From an uncultured Actinomycetes bacterium (GTDB lineage: Bacteria > Actinomycetota > Acidimicrobiia > Acidimicrobiales > Ilumatobacteraceae), in the NCBI GenBank assembly GCA_937927625.1, contig CALBSD010000082.1, forward strand, positions 1 through 49,134: a stretch of DNA of 49,134 nt, written 5' to 3'. A program made the position numbers and the translations under genes. The notes beneath the pieces are model-generated. The model was not told the origin of the DNA. It saw nothing but the letters and a program-made list of their open reading frames with translations, and searched no databases. Positions 32,306-40,371 of this stretch are shown piece after piece; the first letter of the stretch is position 1, and each line of letters begins with the position of its first letter.

Positions 32306-33538
32306 GTGAGCTACGACGTACAGAAGATTCGCGCCGACTTCCCTGTTCTGGCTGAAGTCATCAACGGCAAGCCATTGGTGTATCTCGACTCCGCTAACTC
32401 TTCCCAGAAGCCATTGGCAGTTATCAACGCCATGAGCAACTTCATGTCTCATGAATACAGCCCCACGAATCGCAGTGCGTATTCAATGGCTGCACATGCA
32501 ACAGATTTGTATGAAGGCGCACGCGCAAAAGTGGCCAAGTTCATTAATGCTCCGCACGCGCACGAAGTGGTCTTCACCAAAAACGCCACAGAGGCGCTCA
32601 ACCTTCTTGCTCGCGCCTGGGGCTCCGCCAACTTGAACAAGGGCGATGTTGTTCTTCTCACACACATGGAACATCACGCCAACATTGTTCCGTGGCAAAT
32701 GCTTGCAGCAGAGCGTGGCTTCACCATTCGTTGGGTACCACTCACATCCGACGGCCTCCTTGATCTCTCCGAACTCGACACATTGCTCACGGGCGCAAAA
32801 GCGTTCTCATTCACTGCAATGTCCAATGTGCTCGGCACCATCAACCCTGTTGGTGAACTTGTCGCAGCAGCGCACAAGCACGGCGCGATTGCAATCGTTG
32901 ATGGTTGCCAATCAGTTCCTCACATGCCCACCGATGTGCAGGCATGGGATGCAGACTTCCTTGCATTCAGTAGCCACAAGATGGTCGGCCCAACGGGCAT
33001 CGGCATGTTGTGGGGACGCGAATCTCTTCTCGATGCAATGCCACCTTTCCTTGGTGGCGGCAACATGATTGCCGACGTCAAACTTGACGGCTTCACCTGC
33101 GCAGAGCTTCCTGCCAAGTACGAAGCAGGAACACAGCCCATCATCGAAGCAATTGGTTTAAGCGCTGCCGTTGATTACTTGACTGCCCTTGGCATGCAAA
33201 ACATTCGCCAGCACGAAATCGACATCACGAAGTACGCACTCGACACATTGACCAGCCGATTTGGTGATGACATCGTGATTCACGGAAGCCGCGATGTTTC
33301 GGTTCGTGGCGCCACTCTCAGTTTCGCGTATCGGGATGTTCATCCTCACGACGTCAGCCAGGTTCTTGATCAAACAAATGTGTGCGTTCGTGCTGGTCAC
33401 CACTGCGCAAAACCACTCATGCGCTTGCTCGGCTCCAACGCCACTGTTCGCGCCAGTTTCTACCTGTACAACACCAACCAAGAAGTTGATGCCCTTTGCG
33501 ACGCGCTATCCGCCGCGGGCGACTTCTTCACCCTCTAG
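32306..33538 (+). CDS. sufS: SufS-type cysteine desulfurase
   Basis: 410 residues. Class V PLP enzyme that takes sulfur from cysteine for Fe-S assembly. PLP Lys225 is in FSSHKMVGPTG, His123 in MEHHANIVPWQ, and the persulfide Cys367 in RAGHHCAKPLM. Family blocks TEALNL and LDLSEL are intact. Two N-terminal blocks differ from the usual SufS: DSANSSQKP where DNAATSQKP is common, and NRSAYSM where NxHRGxH is common. GTG start five bases after sufC. It hands sulfur to SufU, encoded next. Confidence 0.93.
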   Translation: MSYDVQKIRADFPVLAEVINGKPLVYLDSANSSQKPLAVINAMSNFMSHEYSPTNRSAYSMAAHATDLYEGARAKVAKFINAPHAHEVVFTKNATEALNLLARAWGSANLNKGDVVLLTHMEHHANIVPWQMLAAERGFTIRWVPLTSDGLLDLSELDTLLTGAKAFSFTAMSNVLGTINPVGELVAAAHKHGAIAIVDGCQSVPHMPTDVQAWDADFLAFSSHKMVGPTGIGMLWGRESLLDAMPPFLGGGNMIADVKLDGFTCAELPAKYEAGTQPIIEAIGLSAAVDYLTALGMQNIRQHEIDITKYALDTLTSRFGDDIVIHGSRDVSVRGATLSFAYRDVHPHDVSQVLDQTNVCVRAGHHCAKPLMRLLGSNATVRASFYLYNTNQEVDALCDALSAAGDFFTL

Positions 33539-33567
33539 CCTCATAGTTCTAGTCACGGAGACACACA

Positions 33568-34008
33568 ATGCCCGGCCTCGAAGACCTCTATCGCGAAATC
33601 ATCCTCGACCATTACAAGAGCCCGCGCAACCGCGGCTCTCTTGAACCGCCTGCAGTGCGCGCCGAAGGACATAACCCATTGTGTGGCGACGAGATCGAAG
33701 TGTTCATTGCAGTGGAAGACGACAAAGTCTCTGACATCAAGATCAGTGGCCAAGGTTGTTCCATCAGCCAAAGCTCTGCATCAATGATGAGTGCTGCAGT
33801 GAAGGGCAAGCCCATCGCAGATGTGCGTGCACTCATCAGCCGTTTCAAGCACATGATGTCCATCGAAGAAGATGGCGAGCCAGATACTTCTGCACCACTT
33901 GGTGATCTTGAAGCTCTCACCGGCGTGGTGAAGTTCCCCGTGCGCATCAAATGTGCTGTTCTTTCGTGGAACACACTCGCTGAAGCGCTTGACATCGCAG
34001 CTGAATAA
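33568..34008 (+). CDS. sufU: SufU-like sulfur-transfer protein
   Basis: 146 residues. Cysteines of the SufU zinc site are present in LCGDEIE, GQGCSIS and IKCAVLSW, along with Asp of the first motif. SufU accepts sulfur from SufS and passes it to the SufBCD scaffold. A GGAG ribosome site lies 8 bases before the ATG, as expected inside an operon. It ends the suf unit; SufT- or NifU-like genes are not seen after it. Confidence 0.93.
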   Translation: MPGLEDLYREIILDHYKSPRNRGSLEPPAVRAEGHNPLCGDEIEVFIAVEDDKVSDIKISGQGCSISQSSASMMSAAVKGKPIADVRALISRFKHMMSIEEDGEPDTSAPLGDLEALTGVVKFPVRIKCAVLSWNTLAEALDIAAE

Positions 34009-34056
34009 CCGCATTGACCCCGTGTGGGTCGACAGCGCTATTAGCCTTTCTTCATC

Positions 34057-34659
34057 ATGATTCGCCCTCGTCGTATCGCCATTGCTGTTCTTGCGGTCAG
34101 CACACTTGTGCCCGCAATGGCTGCGCACGCAGAAGGTTCAAACGACACGACTCCGGACACAACAGTCCCCGTTGATTCCACGGTGACCAGCACGATTGTC
34201 ACAACGACTACTTCCACGTTGCCGCCGGTCTCTGGCCCACAAAAGGCACGCATCAATATTGCGTTCGCTCGCATCGTGCTTGACGAGCAACGCGCTTACT
34301 TCTACACAGTAAGTCGTCGACTCATCGCCACTCTTCCTGTTTCCACGGGCGCCAACGACCAGACCCCCACGGGCACTTTCAAAGTGTTCTCCAAGTCAGC
34401 GCTTGCTATCTATTCGCCAAGCCCCAATGAGCGCATGCGCTACATGACTCGATTCACCAAGGGCCGCCAAGGGGACAACATCGGATTCCATGGCATTCCG
34501 TTCAAGGTCACGAAGACTGGCGAAGTGCCTTTCTATACGCCACTGGGGATTGCCCCGGTGTCCCACGGCTGTATCCGTATGCGTGTTGTTGACGCCCAAT
34601 GGGTCTTCAACAACATGAAGCTCGGATCCGTCGTCGCAGTTGTGCGTTCTCGCCACTGA
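34057..34659 (+). CDS. Secreted L,D-transpeptidase (YkuD domain)
   Basis: 200 residues: basic N-terminus and signal peptide (1-26, cleavage likely after AHA), Thr-rich linker (about 30-58, TTTTSTLPP) and a YkuD domain (about 65-200). The catalytic motif is HGIP (His145) with SHGCIRM (Ser169, His170, Cys172). It makes 3-3 cross-links in peptidoglycan or attaches proteins outside the membrane. The Thr-rich linker resembles that of the surface protein at 42580-44490 and is common in Acidimicrobiia exported proteins. A TAGCCT box lies 9 bases before the ATG. Confidence 0.93.
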   Translation: MIRPRRIAIAVLAVSTLVPAMAAHAEGSNDTTPDTTVPVDSTVTSTIVTTTTSTLPPVSGPQKARINIAFARIVLDEQRAYFYTVSRRLIATLPVSTGANDQTPTGTFKVFSKSALAIYSPSPNERMRYMTRFTKGRQGDNIGFHGIPFKVTKTGEVPFYTPLGIAPVSHGCIRMRVVDAQWVFNNMKLGSVVAVVRSRH

Positions 34660-34708
34660 CAAGCCCCGTTCGTAGTAGTAGTTTTTCCTTCAGCAACGAG
34701 GGGGAACC

Positions 34709-35260
34709 ATGGTCGAGCGCGCAACTTTTAAGTCATTCCAGGAATCCACAAAGGAAGAATGGCAAAACATCATGGTGTGTCTGCAAGAGACACAGTCCAT
34801 GGTTGCCGACCGCGTGATTCAGCAATTGCAGATGCTTGAGCTTGACCAAGGCGGTTTCCCTGTCAATCGACTTGAGCATTGCTTGCAAACAGCAACTCGA
34901 GCAGAAGCAGATGGTCGTGACGCCGAGTACATCATGTGTGCACTCATTCACGACATCGGCGACAACCTTGCTCCGTTCAATCACCCCGACATTGCTGCCG
35001 GAATTTTGAAGCCATTTGTTTCTGACGCCAACTGGTGGATGGTGAAGCATCACGGCATCTTCCAGGGTTATTACTTCTGGGATTACATCGGTCTCAACAA
35101 AAACGCTCGCGAACAATTCCGCGGACATGAATACTTCGAATACACCGAGGAGTTCTGTGCGAAGTACGACTCCCCTGCATTCGATACCGATTACAAGAGC
35201 GCACCGTTGTCGCACTTCGAACCGATGATTCGCGAGATGTTCAAGCCCAAAGGACGTTGA
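34709..35260 (+). CDS. HD-domain protein resembling PhnZ/TmpB-type di-iron oxygenases
   Basis: 183 residues. Metal-binding residues appear in order as His57 (NRLEHCLQTA), His81-Asp82 (ALIHDIGD), His92 (NHPDIAA), His115 (VKHHG) and an Asp near 161 (FDTDYKS). Spacing and the final DYKS block resemble the HD oxygenases that cleave phosphonates or related compounds with a mixed-valent di-iron centre. The Tyr/Glu gate described for PhnZ is not visible, so a phosphohydrolase or a different oxygenase is possible. A very strong ribosome site (GAGGGGGAACC) precedes the ATG. No phosphonate genes are nearby. Confidence 0.78.
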   Translation: MVERATFKSFQESTKEEWQNIMVCLQETQSMVADRVIQQLQMLELDQGGFPVNRLEHCLQTATRAEADGRDAEYIMCALIHDIGDNLAPFNHPDIAAGILKPFVSDANWWMVKHHGIFQGYYFWDYIGLNKNAREQFRGHEYFEYTEEFCAKYDSPAFDTDYKSAPLSHFEPMIREMFKPKGR

Positions 35261-35310
35261 TCTCTCGGATTGAATAATCCGTGTTCAACCCACACAGGAT
35301 CAATCAGGGT

Positions 35311-35316
35311 TAGGTT
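35311..35316 (+). promoter_or_regulatory. -10 box of leaderless RNase Z-like gene
   Basis: TAGGTT, six bases (CCTTCT), then ATG at 35323. Confidence 0.65.
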
Positions 35317-35322
35317 CCTTCT

Positions 35323-36165
35323 ATGAAGATCACCTTGCTCGGTACCGGCAGCCCACTCCCTAGCGCGACTTGCGCCGGACCCTCCACGCTTGTGCAAGCA
35401 GGTGGACAGAACATCGTGGTTGATGCTGGTCGTGGCGTCATCATGCGCCTTGTGGGCGCCATGTGCCCACCGCCATTCATTTCAGCCGTGATTCTCACGC
35501 ACTTGCATAGCGACCACATTTGCGATCTAAACGACATCATCACAACACGTTGGATCTCATCACCCGCCGCGACACCGCTTCCCATCTATGGCCCCAAAGG
35601 CACACAGAAGATGATTGATGGTCTGCTCGCAATGCTCTCGCAAGACGAGACCTACCGTCTCAACCATCACGACGACTTACGCGCCGCCGGCGGCATGAAA
35701 GTGGAAGTGCACGAAGTAGAAGCAGGCGAATCATTCAAGATTGGCGACGTCACTGTTTCCGTACATGCCACCGATCATCGCCCCGTTGCACCCACTGTTG
35801 GATTCCGCATCGAACACGACGGCGTTGTTGGTGCACTTGCGGGTGACACCATTCCGTGCGACGGGCTGTACGACATGTGCAAAGACGCAGATATTTATGT
35901 GCAGACAGTTCTGCGTGAAGACCTCGTGCGCACATTTGCACCACTCGTTCCCACCGGTGATCGATTCCTCGACATTCTCGATTACCACTCCACTGTGCAA
36001 CAGGCGGGCCAAACTGCTGCCAAGTGCAACGTGAAGACTTTGCTACTCACCCACTTCGTGCCTGCTATTCAGCCGGGACAAGAGGATGAATGGCGCGCGA
36101 TGGCCGCCGAACACTTCTCTGGCGAAATTGTGGTCGGACCCGACCTTACTTTTGTAGAGAAGTAA
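35323..36165 (+). CDS. RNase Z-like metallo-beta-lactamase fold hydrolase
   Basis: 280 residues. It begins KITLLGTGSPLPS as in RNase Z/arylsulfatase-like proteins; the metal motif is THLHSDH (His60, His62, Asp64, His65), with ALAGDT and LLTHFVP later. The long flexible arm of true tRNase Z is not obvious, so a phosphodiesterase, arylsulfatase-like or lactonase function is as likely as tRNA maturation. Its 3' end overlaps the convergent EamA gene by 20 bases. Confidence 0.85.
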   Translation: MKITLLGTGSPLPSATCAGPSTLVQAGGQNIVVDAGRGVIMRLVGAMCPPPFISAVILTHLHSDHICDLNDIITTRWISSPAATPLPIYGPKGTQKMIDGLLAMLSQDETYRLNHHDDLRAAGGMKVEVHEVEAGESFKIGDVTVSVHATDHRPVAPTVGFRIEHDGVVGALAGDTIPCDGLYDMCKDADIYVQTVLREDLVRTFAPLVPTGDRFLDILDYHSTVQQAGQTAAKCNVKTLLLTHFVPAIQPGQEDEWRAMAAEHFSGEIVVGPDLTFVEK

Positions 36166-37027
36166 TTTCCTTCGGCGTCGACGTCGCCAACCACACTCCC
36201 GCGACTGCGATCAGAAGTCCGATGACCGCTAACGCGTGAAGGCGTTCATGGAAGAGCAATGCACCTTCAATGGTGGACAGTGCTGGCGTAAGAAAGAACA
36301 AACTGCTGACCTGAGCTGCAGCTTGTCGATGCAATAGCCACAGCATGATCAAGATGGCCGCGACGGACAAGATAATCACGGACCACACAAGCGAGAACAC
36401 GCTGCGCGCGGTGATGTGAAACTGCCACCCTTCCCAGGAAACTGCGAGCACACCAAGGGAAATTGTGGTGGCGCAGTACTGCATTGCTGTTCCACCTAGT
36501 AGCGGCGTGCCGGCTGCAAAGCGACGTTGCACCAAAGTTCCAGCAGCCATACCGACAACTGCGACAGCCATTGCACCAATCGCAAAACCGGTCACTCCAT
36601 CGCCCGCACCACCATGCTCAATGACAACAGCGATCACTCCGATGAAACCCAACAACACTCCAAGGGCTCGTCGACGAGTGAGTTCTTCACCCAGCAACAC
36701 ACGACTAAGAACTGTGGTCACCACGGGATGCAGCGCTGCGATGAGAGCGCTAATGCCCGATGGAAGGCCATGATCAATCGCCACCCATACGCCGCCGAGA
36801 TACATCGCGTGGATACCAAGACCACTAAGAACTTGAACTGACATTTGCGGCCGGGCCAAGCGAGGCTCTTTCACAATGCGAGCCACCATCCACAAGATGA
36901 GGGCTGAGATTGCGGTCCGCACGGTGAGGAACGAAAGTGGTCCGGCATCCTCTGACCCGTATCGGGCCACAATGAAACCAGTGCTCCAGAGCACAACAAA
37001 GACAGCAGGGGCAAGGCGCTTCAGCAT
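36146..37027 (-). CDS. EamA/DMT-superfamily transporter
   Basis: 293 residues with about ten membrane helices in two repeated EamA halves (LWSTGFIVARYGSEDAGPLSF in the first; VSSLFFLTPALSTIEGALLFHE in the second). These carriers export or import small metabolites such as amino acids. The ATG at 37027 fits the family N-terminus; a longer version from 37114 would overlap the divergent gene. The tail overlaps the RNase Z-like gene. The substrate is unknown. Confidence 0.88.
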   Translation of the reverse strand: MLKRLAPAVFVVLWSTGFIVARYGSEDAGPLSFLTVRTAISALILWMVARIVKEPRLARPQMSVQVLSGLGIHAMYLGGVWVAIDHGLPSGISALIAALHPVVTTVLSRVLLGEELTRRRALGVLLGFIGVIAVVIEHGGAGDGVTGFAIGAMAVAVVGMAAGTLVQRRFAAGTPLLGGTAMQYCATTISLGVLAVSWEGWQFHITARSVFSLVWSVIILSVAAILIMLWLLHRQAAAQVSSLFFLTPALSTIEGALLFHERLHALAVIGLLIAVAGVWLATSTPKEITSLQK

Positions 37028-37102
37028 GAGGAAGACCGCTGACAGGGCAAAGAAATCACCCAATGACTGTAGGTCTCGCCAGTTTGGGTACTCTGCCTCA
37101 TT

Positions 37103-37837
37103 ATGAATAACCAAGAACTTCTTGACGCAGCCTGCCCACTCATCGGAGACCTCGGTGCAGCTTTCTATTTCATTCCTGAGACATTGGCCGTCGGCAAATC
37201 CATGGGTCTTGGCGGCATGGAGTTCTACGTGCAGGGTCGCGCCGGCCAGATGGGCAACACAGAACCCGAGGCAGTGGCTGCAGCATTTGGTTATTTCAAG
37301 CCAGCACTACTCAAGAGCGTTCTTGATGCTGCCAATGCAAAGTCTGAACCTCGCGTCACCGGTGCAGCATTCATGAATGCATGCGCAACACTCAGTCGTG
37401 CAAAGTTGTCGGGCCTTGCAAATCTTGATGCGTTTGTCGCAGCACTTGACAAGGTGAACAATGCAGCCGACGGCGATGGCCTTGCACTCTATGCAGCCAT
37501 CAATTCAGAAAAGTTGGCTGACGATGCTGCAGGACGCGCATTGCAGCTCATCGCAATCCTTCGTGAATACCGCGGCAGTGCTCACCTTGTTGCACTTCGT
37601 GCTGCTGGTCTCGATTCAAAGACCGCGCACTACATGAAGCGCCCAGACATGTGGAAACAGTTTGGCTATACCGAAGAAGAAGCTCCGGTTATCACCGATG
37701 CCATCACAAAGGCTCGTGAAGAAGCAGAGCGAATCACTGATCTCATCGTTGAGCCTGCCTATGCAGTTCTCTCTGATGCAGAACGCACTGTTCTTGTTGA
37801 CGGCCTGAAGGCTGTGAAGGCTGCGCTCGCCGCCTAA
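37103..37837 (+). CDS. SalK/SCO6745-like family protein
   Basis: 244 residues, mostly helical. The block FYFIPETLAVGKSMGLGGMEFYVQGRAGQMG (seen in parts FYFIPETLAV and FYVQGRAGQMG), then AFGYFKPALL, matches an actinobacterial family annotated SCO6745 or SalK-like with no fixed function; a winged-helix-like region may lie in the C-terminal third (RAAGLDSKTAHYMKR). The function is unknown. TACTCT eight bases before the ATG is a possible -10 box. Its TAA directly abuts the stop of the convergent MarR gene. Confidence 0.78.
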   Translation: MNNQELLDAACPLIGDLGAAFYFIPETLAVGKSMGLGGMEFYVQGRAGQMGNTEPEAVAAAFGYFKPALLKSVLDAANAKSEPRVTGAAFMNACATLSRAKLSGLANLDAFVAALDKVNNAADGDGLALYAAINSEKLADDAAGRALQLIAILREYRGSAHLVALRAAGLDSKTAHYMKRPDMWKQFGYTEEEAPVITDAITKAREEAERITDLIVEPAYAVLSDAERTVLVDGLKAVKAALAA

Positions 37838-38290
37838 TTATTCGGCTGCGAGATTATTTGCAATCTTGTTGAAACCTGAAGCAAAAGCTTTGATCTCCGC
37901 TGGTGACAGCAAATCAATCATGAGGCTTCGCACGCTTTCCAAGTGATGCGGCGCTGCAGTCTTCAGCAAGTCAAAACCCTTTGGCGTTAATTGCGCAAAA
38001 GCAACGCGCCCATCTTCGGTGGACTGGATGCGCGTGACGAGCTTCTTCTTCAACACGCCTTCCATACGACGAGTCAGGCCACTGCGGGTGAGTCGCAAAC
38101 TGTCGGCCAAATCACACATCCGCATCTGCTGATCTTCAGATTCGGAAAGCATTGCCAGCAATTGATAATCACCCCGGTCAAGACCGAATTGGGCCAAATC
38201 CTTCTCGATGGCCTTCATCAAATCTGTGGAAGCTTCGATATAGGAACGCCAAGCAGCCATCTCTTGAGGTGAAAGCCAGTTGGTTGCCAT
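37838..38290 (-). CDS. MarR-family transcriptional regulator
   Basis: 150 residues with a winged helix: DYQLLAMLSESEDQQMRMCDLADSLRLTRSGLTRRMEGVLKKKLV in parts (MCDLADSLRLTRSGL is the recognition part), then QSTEDGRVAFAQLTPKG as the wing. MarR proteins are dimeric repressors responding to phenolic or oxidising compounds. The start is fixed by TAGATT six bases upstream. It is divergent from doxX with a 100-base gap containing the perfect repeat TTGC-TATC-GCAA, so doxX is the likely target. Confidence 0.92.
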   Translation of the reverse strand: MATNWLSPQEMAAWRSYIEASTDLMKAIEKDLAQFGLDRGDYQLLAMLSESEDQQMRMCDLADSLRLTRSGLTRRMEGVLKKKLVTRIQSTEDGRVAFAQLTPKGFDLLKTAAPHHLESVRSLMIDLLSPAEIKAFASGFNKIANNLAAE

Positions 38291-38296
38291 CGGGAC

Positions 38297-38302
38297 AATC
38301 TA
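38297..38302 (-). promoter_or_regulatory. -10 box of leaderless marR-type gene
   Basis: Minus-strand TAGATT, six bases (GTCCCG), then ATG at 38290. Confidence 0.65.
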
Positions 38303-38321
38303 ACCCCAAAATCAGGGATAG

Positions 38322-38333
38322 TTGCTATCGCAA
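38322..38333. promoter_or_regulatory. Candidate MarR operator
   Basis: Dyad TTGC-TATC-GCAA between the divergent marR-type and doxX genes. MarR proteins often bind TTGC/GCAA-type palindromes, but a short match like this can be chance. Confidence 0.35.
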
Positions 38334-38390
38334 TCACTTTGTGTTTATGATTGCGTCCTCAACTATCTCCTCATGGAAAGAGAGAATCCC

Positions 38391-38810
38391 ATGGACTACG
38401 TCCTCCTTGCAGCACGAGTGTTGTTTGCATTCATGTTCCTTGGCTCCGGCCTCAACCACTTCAAGCACACTGAAGCGATGACTGGCTATGCCCAGTTCAA
38501 GAAGGTGCCATTGCCAAAGCTCTCCGTTCAGCTTTCTGGCCTTGTCTGCATCCTCGGTGGCCTCTCGGTCATTCTTGGTGTCTGGACCGACATCGGAGCA
38601 CTCGCACTTTCCATCTTGCTTGTAGCAATGGCAGTCAAGATGCACGACTTCTGGAATGCCGATGCAGCTGCAAAGCAGACAGAAATGATCGGTTTCTTGA
38701 AGAACATCTCGATGGCCGGTGGCGCATTGTTCATCTTCGCAATCGCAGCACAGGAAAACTCAAAGTACGGTCCAGTGATCGTCAAGAGCCTACTTTCGAT
38801 CAAGAAGTAA
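38391..38810 (+). CDS. DoxX-family membrane protein
   Basis: 139 residues with four membrane helices. The DoxX signature FMFLGSGLNHFKHTEAM and later VKMHDFW are present. DoxX-like proteins are linked to redox stress, thiol balance or quinone chemistry in actinobacteria. The ATG at 38391 has AGAGAG upstream; an in-frame ATG at 38373 would add six residues. Likely controlled by the divergent MarR protein. Two hairpins follow the gene. Confidence 0.88.
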   Translation: MDYVLLAARVLFAFMFLGSGLNHFKHTEAMTGYAQFKKVPLPKLSVQLSGLVCILGGLSVILGVWTDIGALALSILLVAMAVKMHDFWNADAAAKQTEMIGFLKNISMAGGALFIFAIAAQENSKYGPVIVKSLLSIKK

Positions 38811-38815
38811 TTCTC

Positions 38816-38831
38816 TCTCGCATTAGCGAGA
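38816..38831 (+). terminator. Hairpin downstream of doxX
   Basis: TCTCGC-ATTA-GCGAGA followed by an A-run; a short stem directly before the stronger hairpin. May assist termination. Confidence 0.45.
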
Positions 38832-38833
38832 AA

Positions 38834-38869
38834 AAAAGGGGCGGTGACCACATGGTCACCGCCCCTTTT
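38834..38869. terminator. Strong bidirectional intrinsic terminator
   Basis: A 16-base stem (AAAAGGGGCGGTGACC with its complement) around loop ACAT, flanked by A-run on the left and T-run on the right. It serves both doxX (+) and the GH130 operon (-), whose last stop lies 9 bases away. Confidence 0.92.
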
Positions 38870-38877
38870 CTATTTCT

Positions 38878-40371
38878 CTATTCAACTAGTCGGCTCAACA
38901 AGCCATCTAGATCAGCTATCGCAAGTCCAATCGCGTGATCAGATATTCCATACGGAATGACAATGTTGCTTCCCACCTTGAGCGACCCGCACGAGTAGAC
39001 AACGTTGGGCACATAGCCATTTCGTTCATCTTCCATCGGCGCCAGTAATGGTTCTTTCAAGATGCCGATGACTCGTGCCGGATCATTCAAGTCCAAGAGC
39101 GAAGCTCCAATGCAATATGTGCGCATTGGACCCACTGCATGCGTCAGCAATAACCAACCTGCCTCGGTCTCTATTGGTGAGCCACAGTTCCCCACCTGAA
39201 TCAATTCCCATGGTCTCAATGGAATCTGCACCGACAACGTTGTATTCCAGTAGTCCAAATGCTCGGAGAACGTCACCCAATTTGATTCGTTGTCGGCCCG
39301 CGACATTGCTGCATACATTCCACCAACCTTTCGTGGGAAGAAGGCCATGCCTTTCCCGCGAGCGGCTTTACCAGAAATCGGATGCGTCTCAAATGAGATG
39401 AAATCCTGAGTCTCTAACAATTGTTGCGACACATCTGTTCCATCAAATGCCGTGTAGGAAGCAAGGTATCTCGATGATCCGTCCTCCTCGATGAACTTCA
39501 CAAAACGGGCATCTTCCATTCCACGCCATTCCGCATACGACACCGGCCACAACACCCTTTCCGAGACGTCACGCTCAGCAGAGAACGAGACGGAATAGTT
39601 CCTCTCGGCGATCATCCGAAAGTGATGCACCGTGGTGTCTGAGTTACGGAAAGAATCTCGCCCATCAAGAAAACGAAACAGCACCGAGTTCAGTTCCGTC
39701 AATGTAAATGTCTCACCCAGTTGACTCATGACATAGCGGGCATTTTCACCAAGATCATTCATCTCCTCAAGCAATCCCTTGAAATTGCTCTGTCGCAGAA
39801 GTGGTTCCCAATGAATACCGATGGCCGGATGTTCTCCGGGAGTATCAACAACCACTTCCCCATCTGCACTGACGACTCCTGTGCGAAATCCGATTGAAGA
39901 GCGATGTCCTTCTCCGATACAACGAACGCTCATAACAAAACGTGTTGAACCTGGGTCTAACCCCGATTGATCTGGATGCGCCACCATCGATGGATTCGTG
40001 AGTGCTGCAGATTCAATAGAAAACTCATGAGAAAACAAGGCACCAATGAGACGCCATCTTTCCTCGGACAACGTGACTCCGGGCTGCACACGATTCGCAA
40101 CACGATGTGCATGAAGCTCTAAATCTTGAGTCAAGTCTTTGTGTCGGTCTACAAATCTGTTGTAAACATCATTTAATGCCGCACAAACCTCCTCCTCTGT
40201 CAATGCCAAGACCCGATCGATGACAAGACTTGCTCGTGATTGCTGAGCGCCGTAATCCTCTTGGCCCGCAACAAAGAGTCGAGACACCACTCGAGATGGA
40301 TCAGGCATCAAACGGTGTAGTGCGCGTCGCACCAGCGGGCCGCGTGTATCCCCTTCGATCACACCAGCCAC
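38878..40371 (-). CDS. GH130-family glycoside phosphorylase/hydrolase-like protein
   Basis: 497 residues. A five-bladed propeller of GH130 type follows an N-terminal helical part (about 1-150). GH130 marks include WRGMEDARFVKFIEEDG, SYTAFDGTDV, GKGMAFFPRKVGGMYAAMSR and VGNCGSPIETEAGWLLLTHAVGP. Known members split beta-mannosides, often with phosphate, giving mannose 1-phosphate. This is longer than the core enzymes. The GTG start overlaps the upstream gene by 13 bases. It is the last gene of an operon with a GT4 and a surface protein, so it may trim or recycle the glycan that they make. Confidence 0.87.
   Translation of the reverse strand: MAGVIEGDTRGPLVRRALHRLMPDPSRVVSRLFVAGQEDYGAQQSRASLVIDRVLALTEEEVCAALNDVYNRFVDRHKDLTQDLELHAHRVANRVQPGVTLSEERWRLIGALFSHEFSIESAALTNPSMVAHPDQSGLDPGSTRFVMSVRCIGEGHRSSIGFRTGVVSADGEVVVDTPGEHPAIGIHWEPLLRQSNFKGLLEEMNDLGENARYVMSQLGETFTLTELNSVLFRFLDGRDSFRNSDTTVHHFRMIAERNYSVSFSAERDVSERVLWPVSYAEWRGMEDARFVKFIEEDGSSRYLASYTAFDGTDVSQQLLETQDFISFETHPISGKAARGKGMAFFPRKVGGMYAAMSRADNESNWVTFSEHLDYWNTTLSVQIPLRPWELIQVGNCGSPIETEAGWLLLTHAVGPMRTYCIGASLLDLNDPARVIGILKEPLLAPMEDERNGYVPNVVYSCGSLKVGSNIVIPYGISDHAIGLAIADLDGLLSRLVE

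Noticed and set aside
35323..36165. True tRNase Z
   Set aside because: The flexible arm of tRNase Z was not seen; only the fold-level call is safe.
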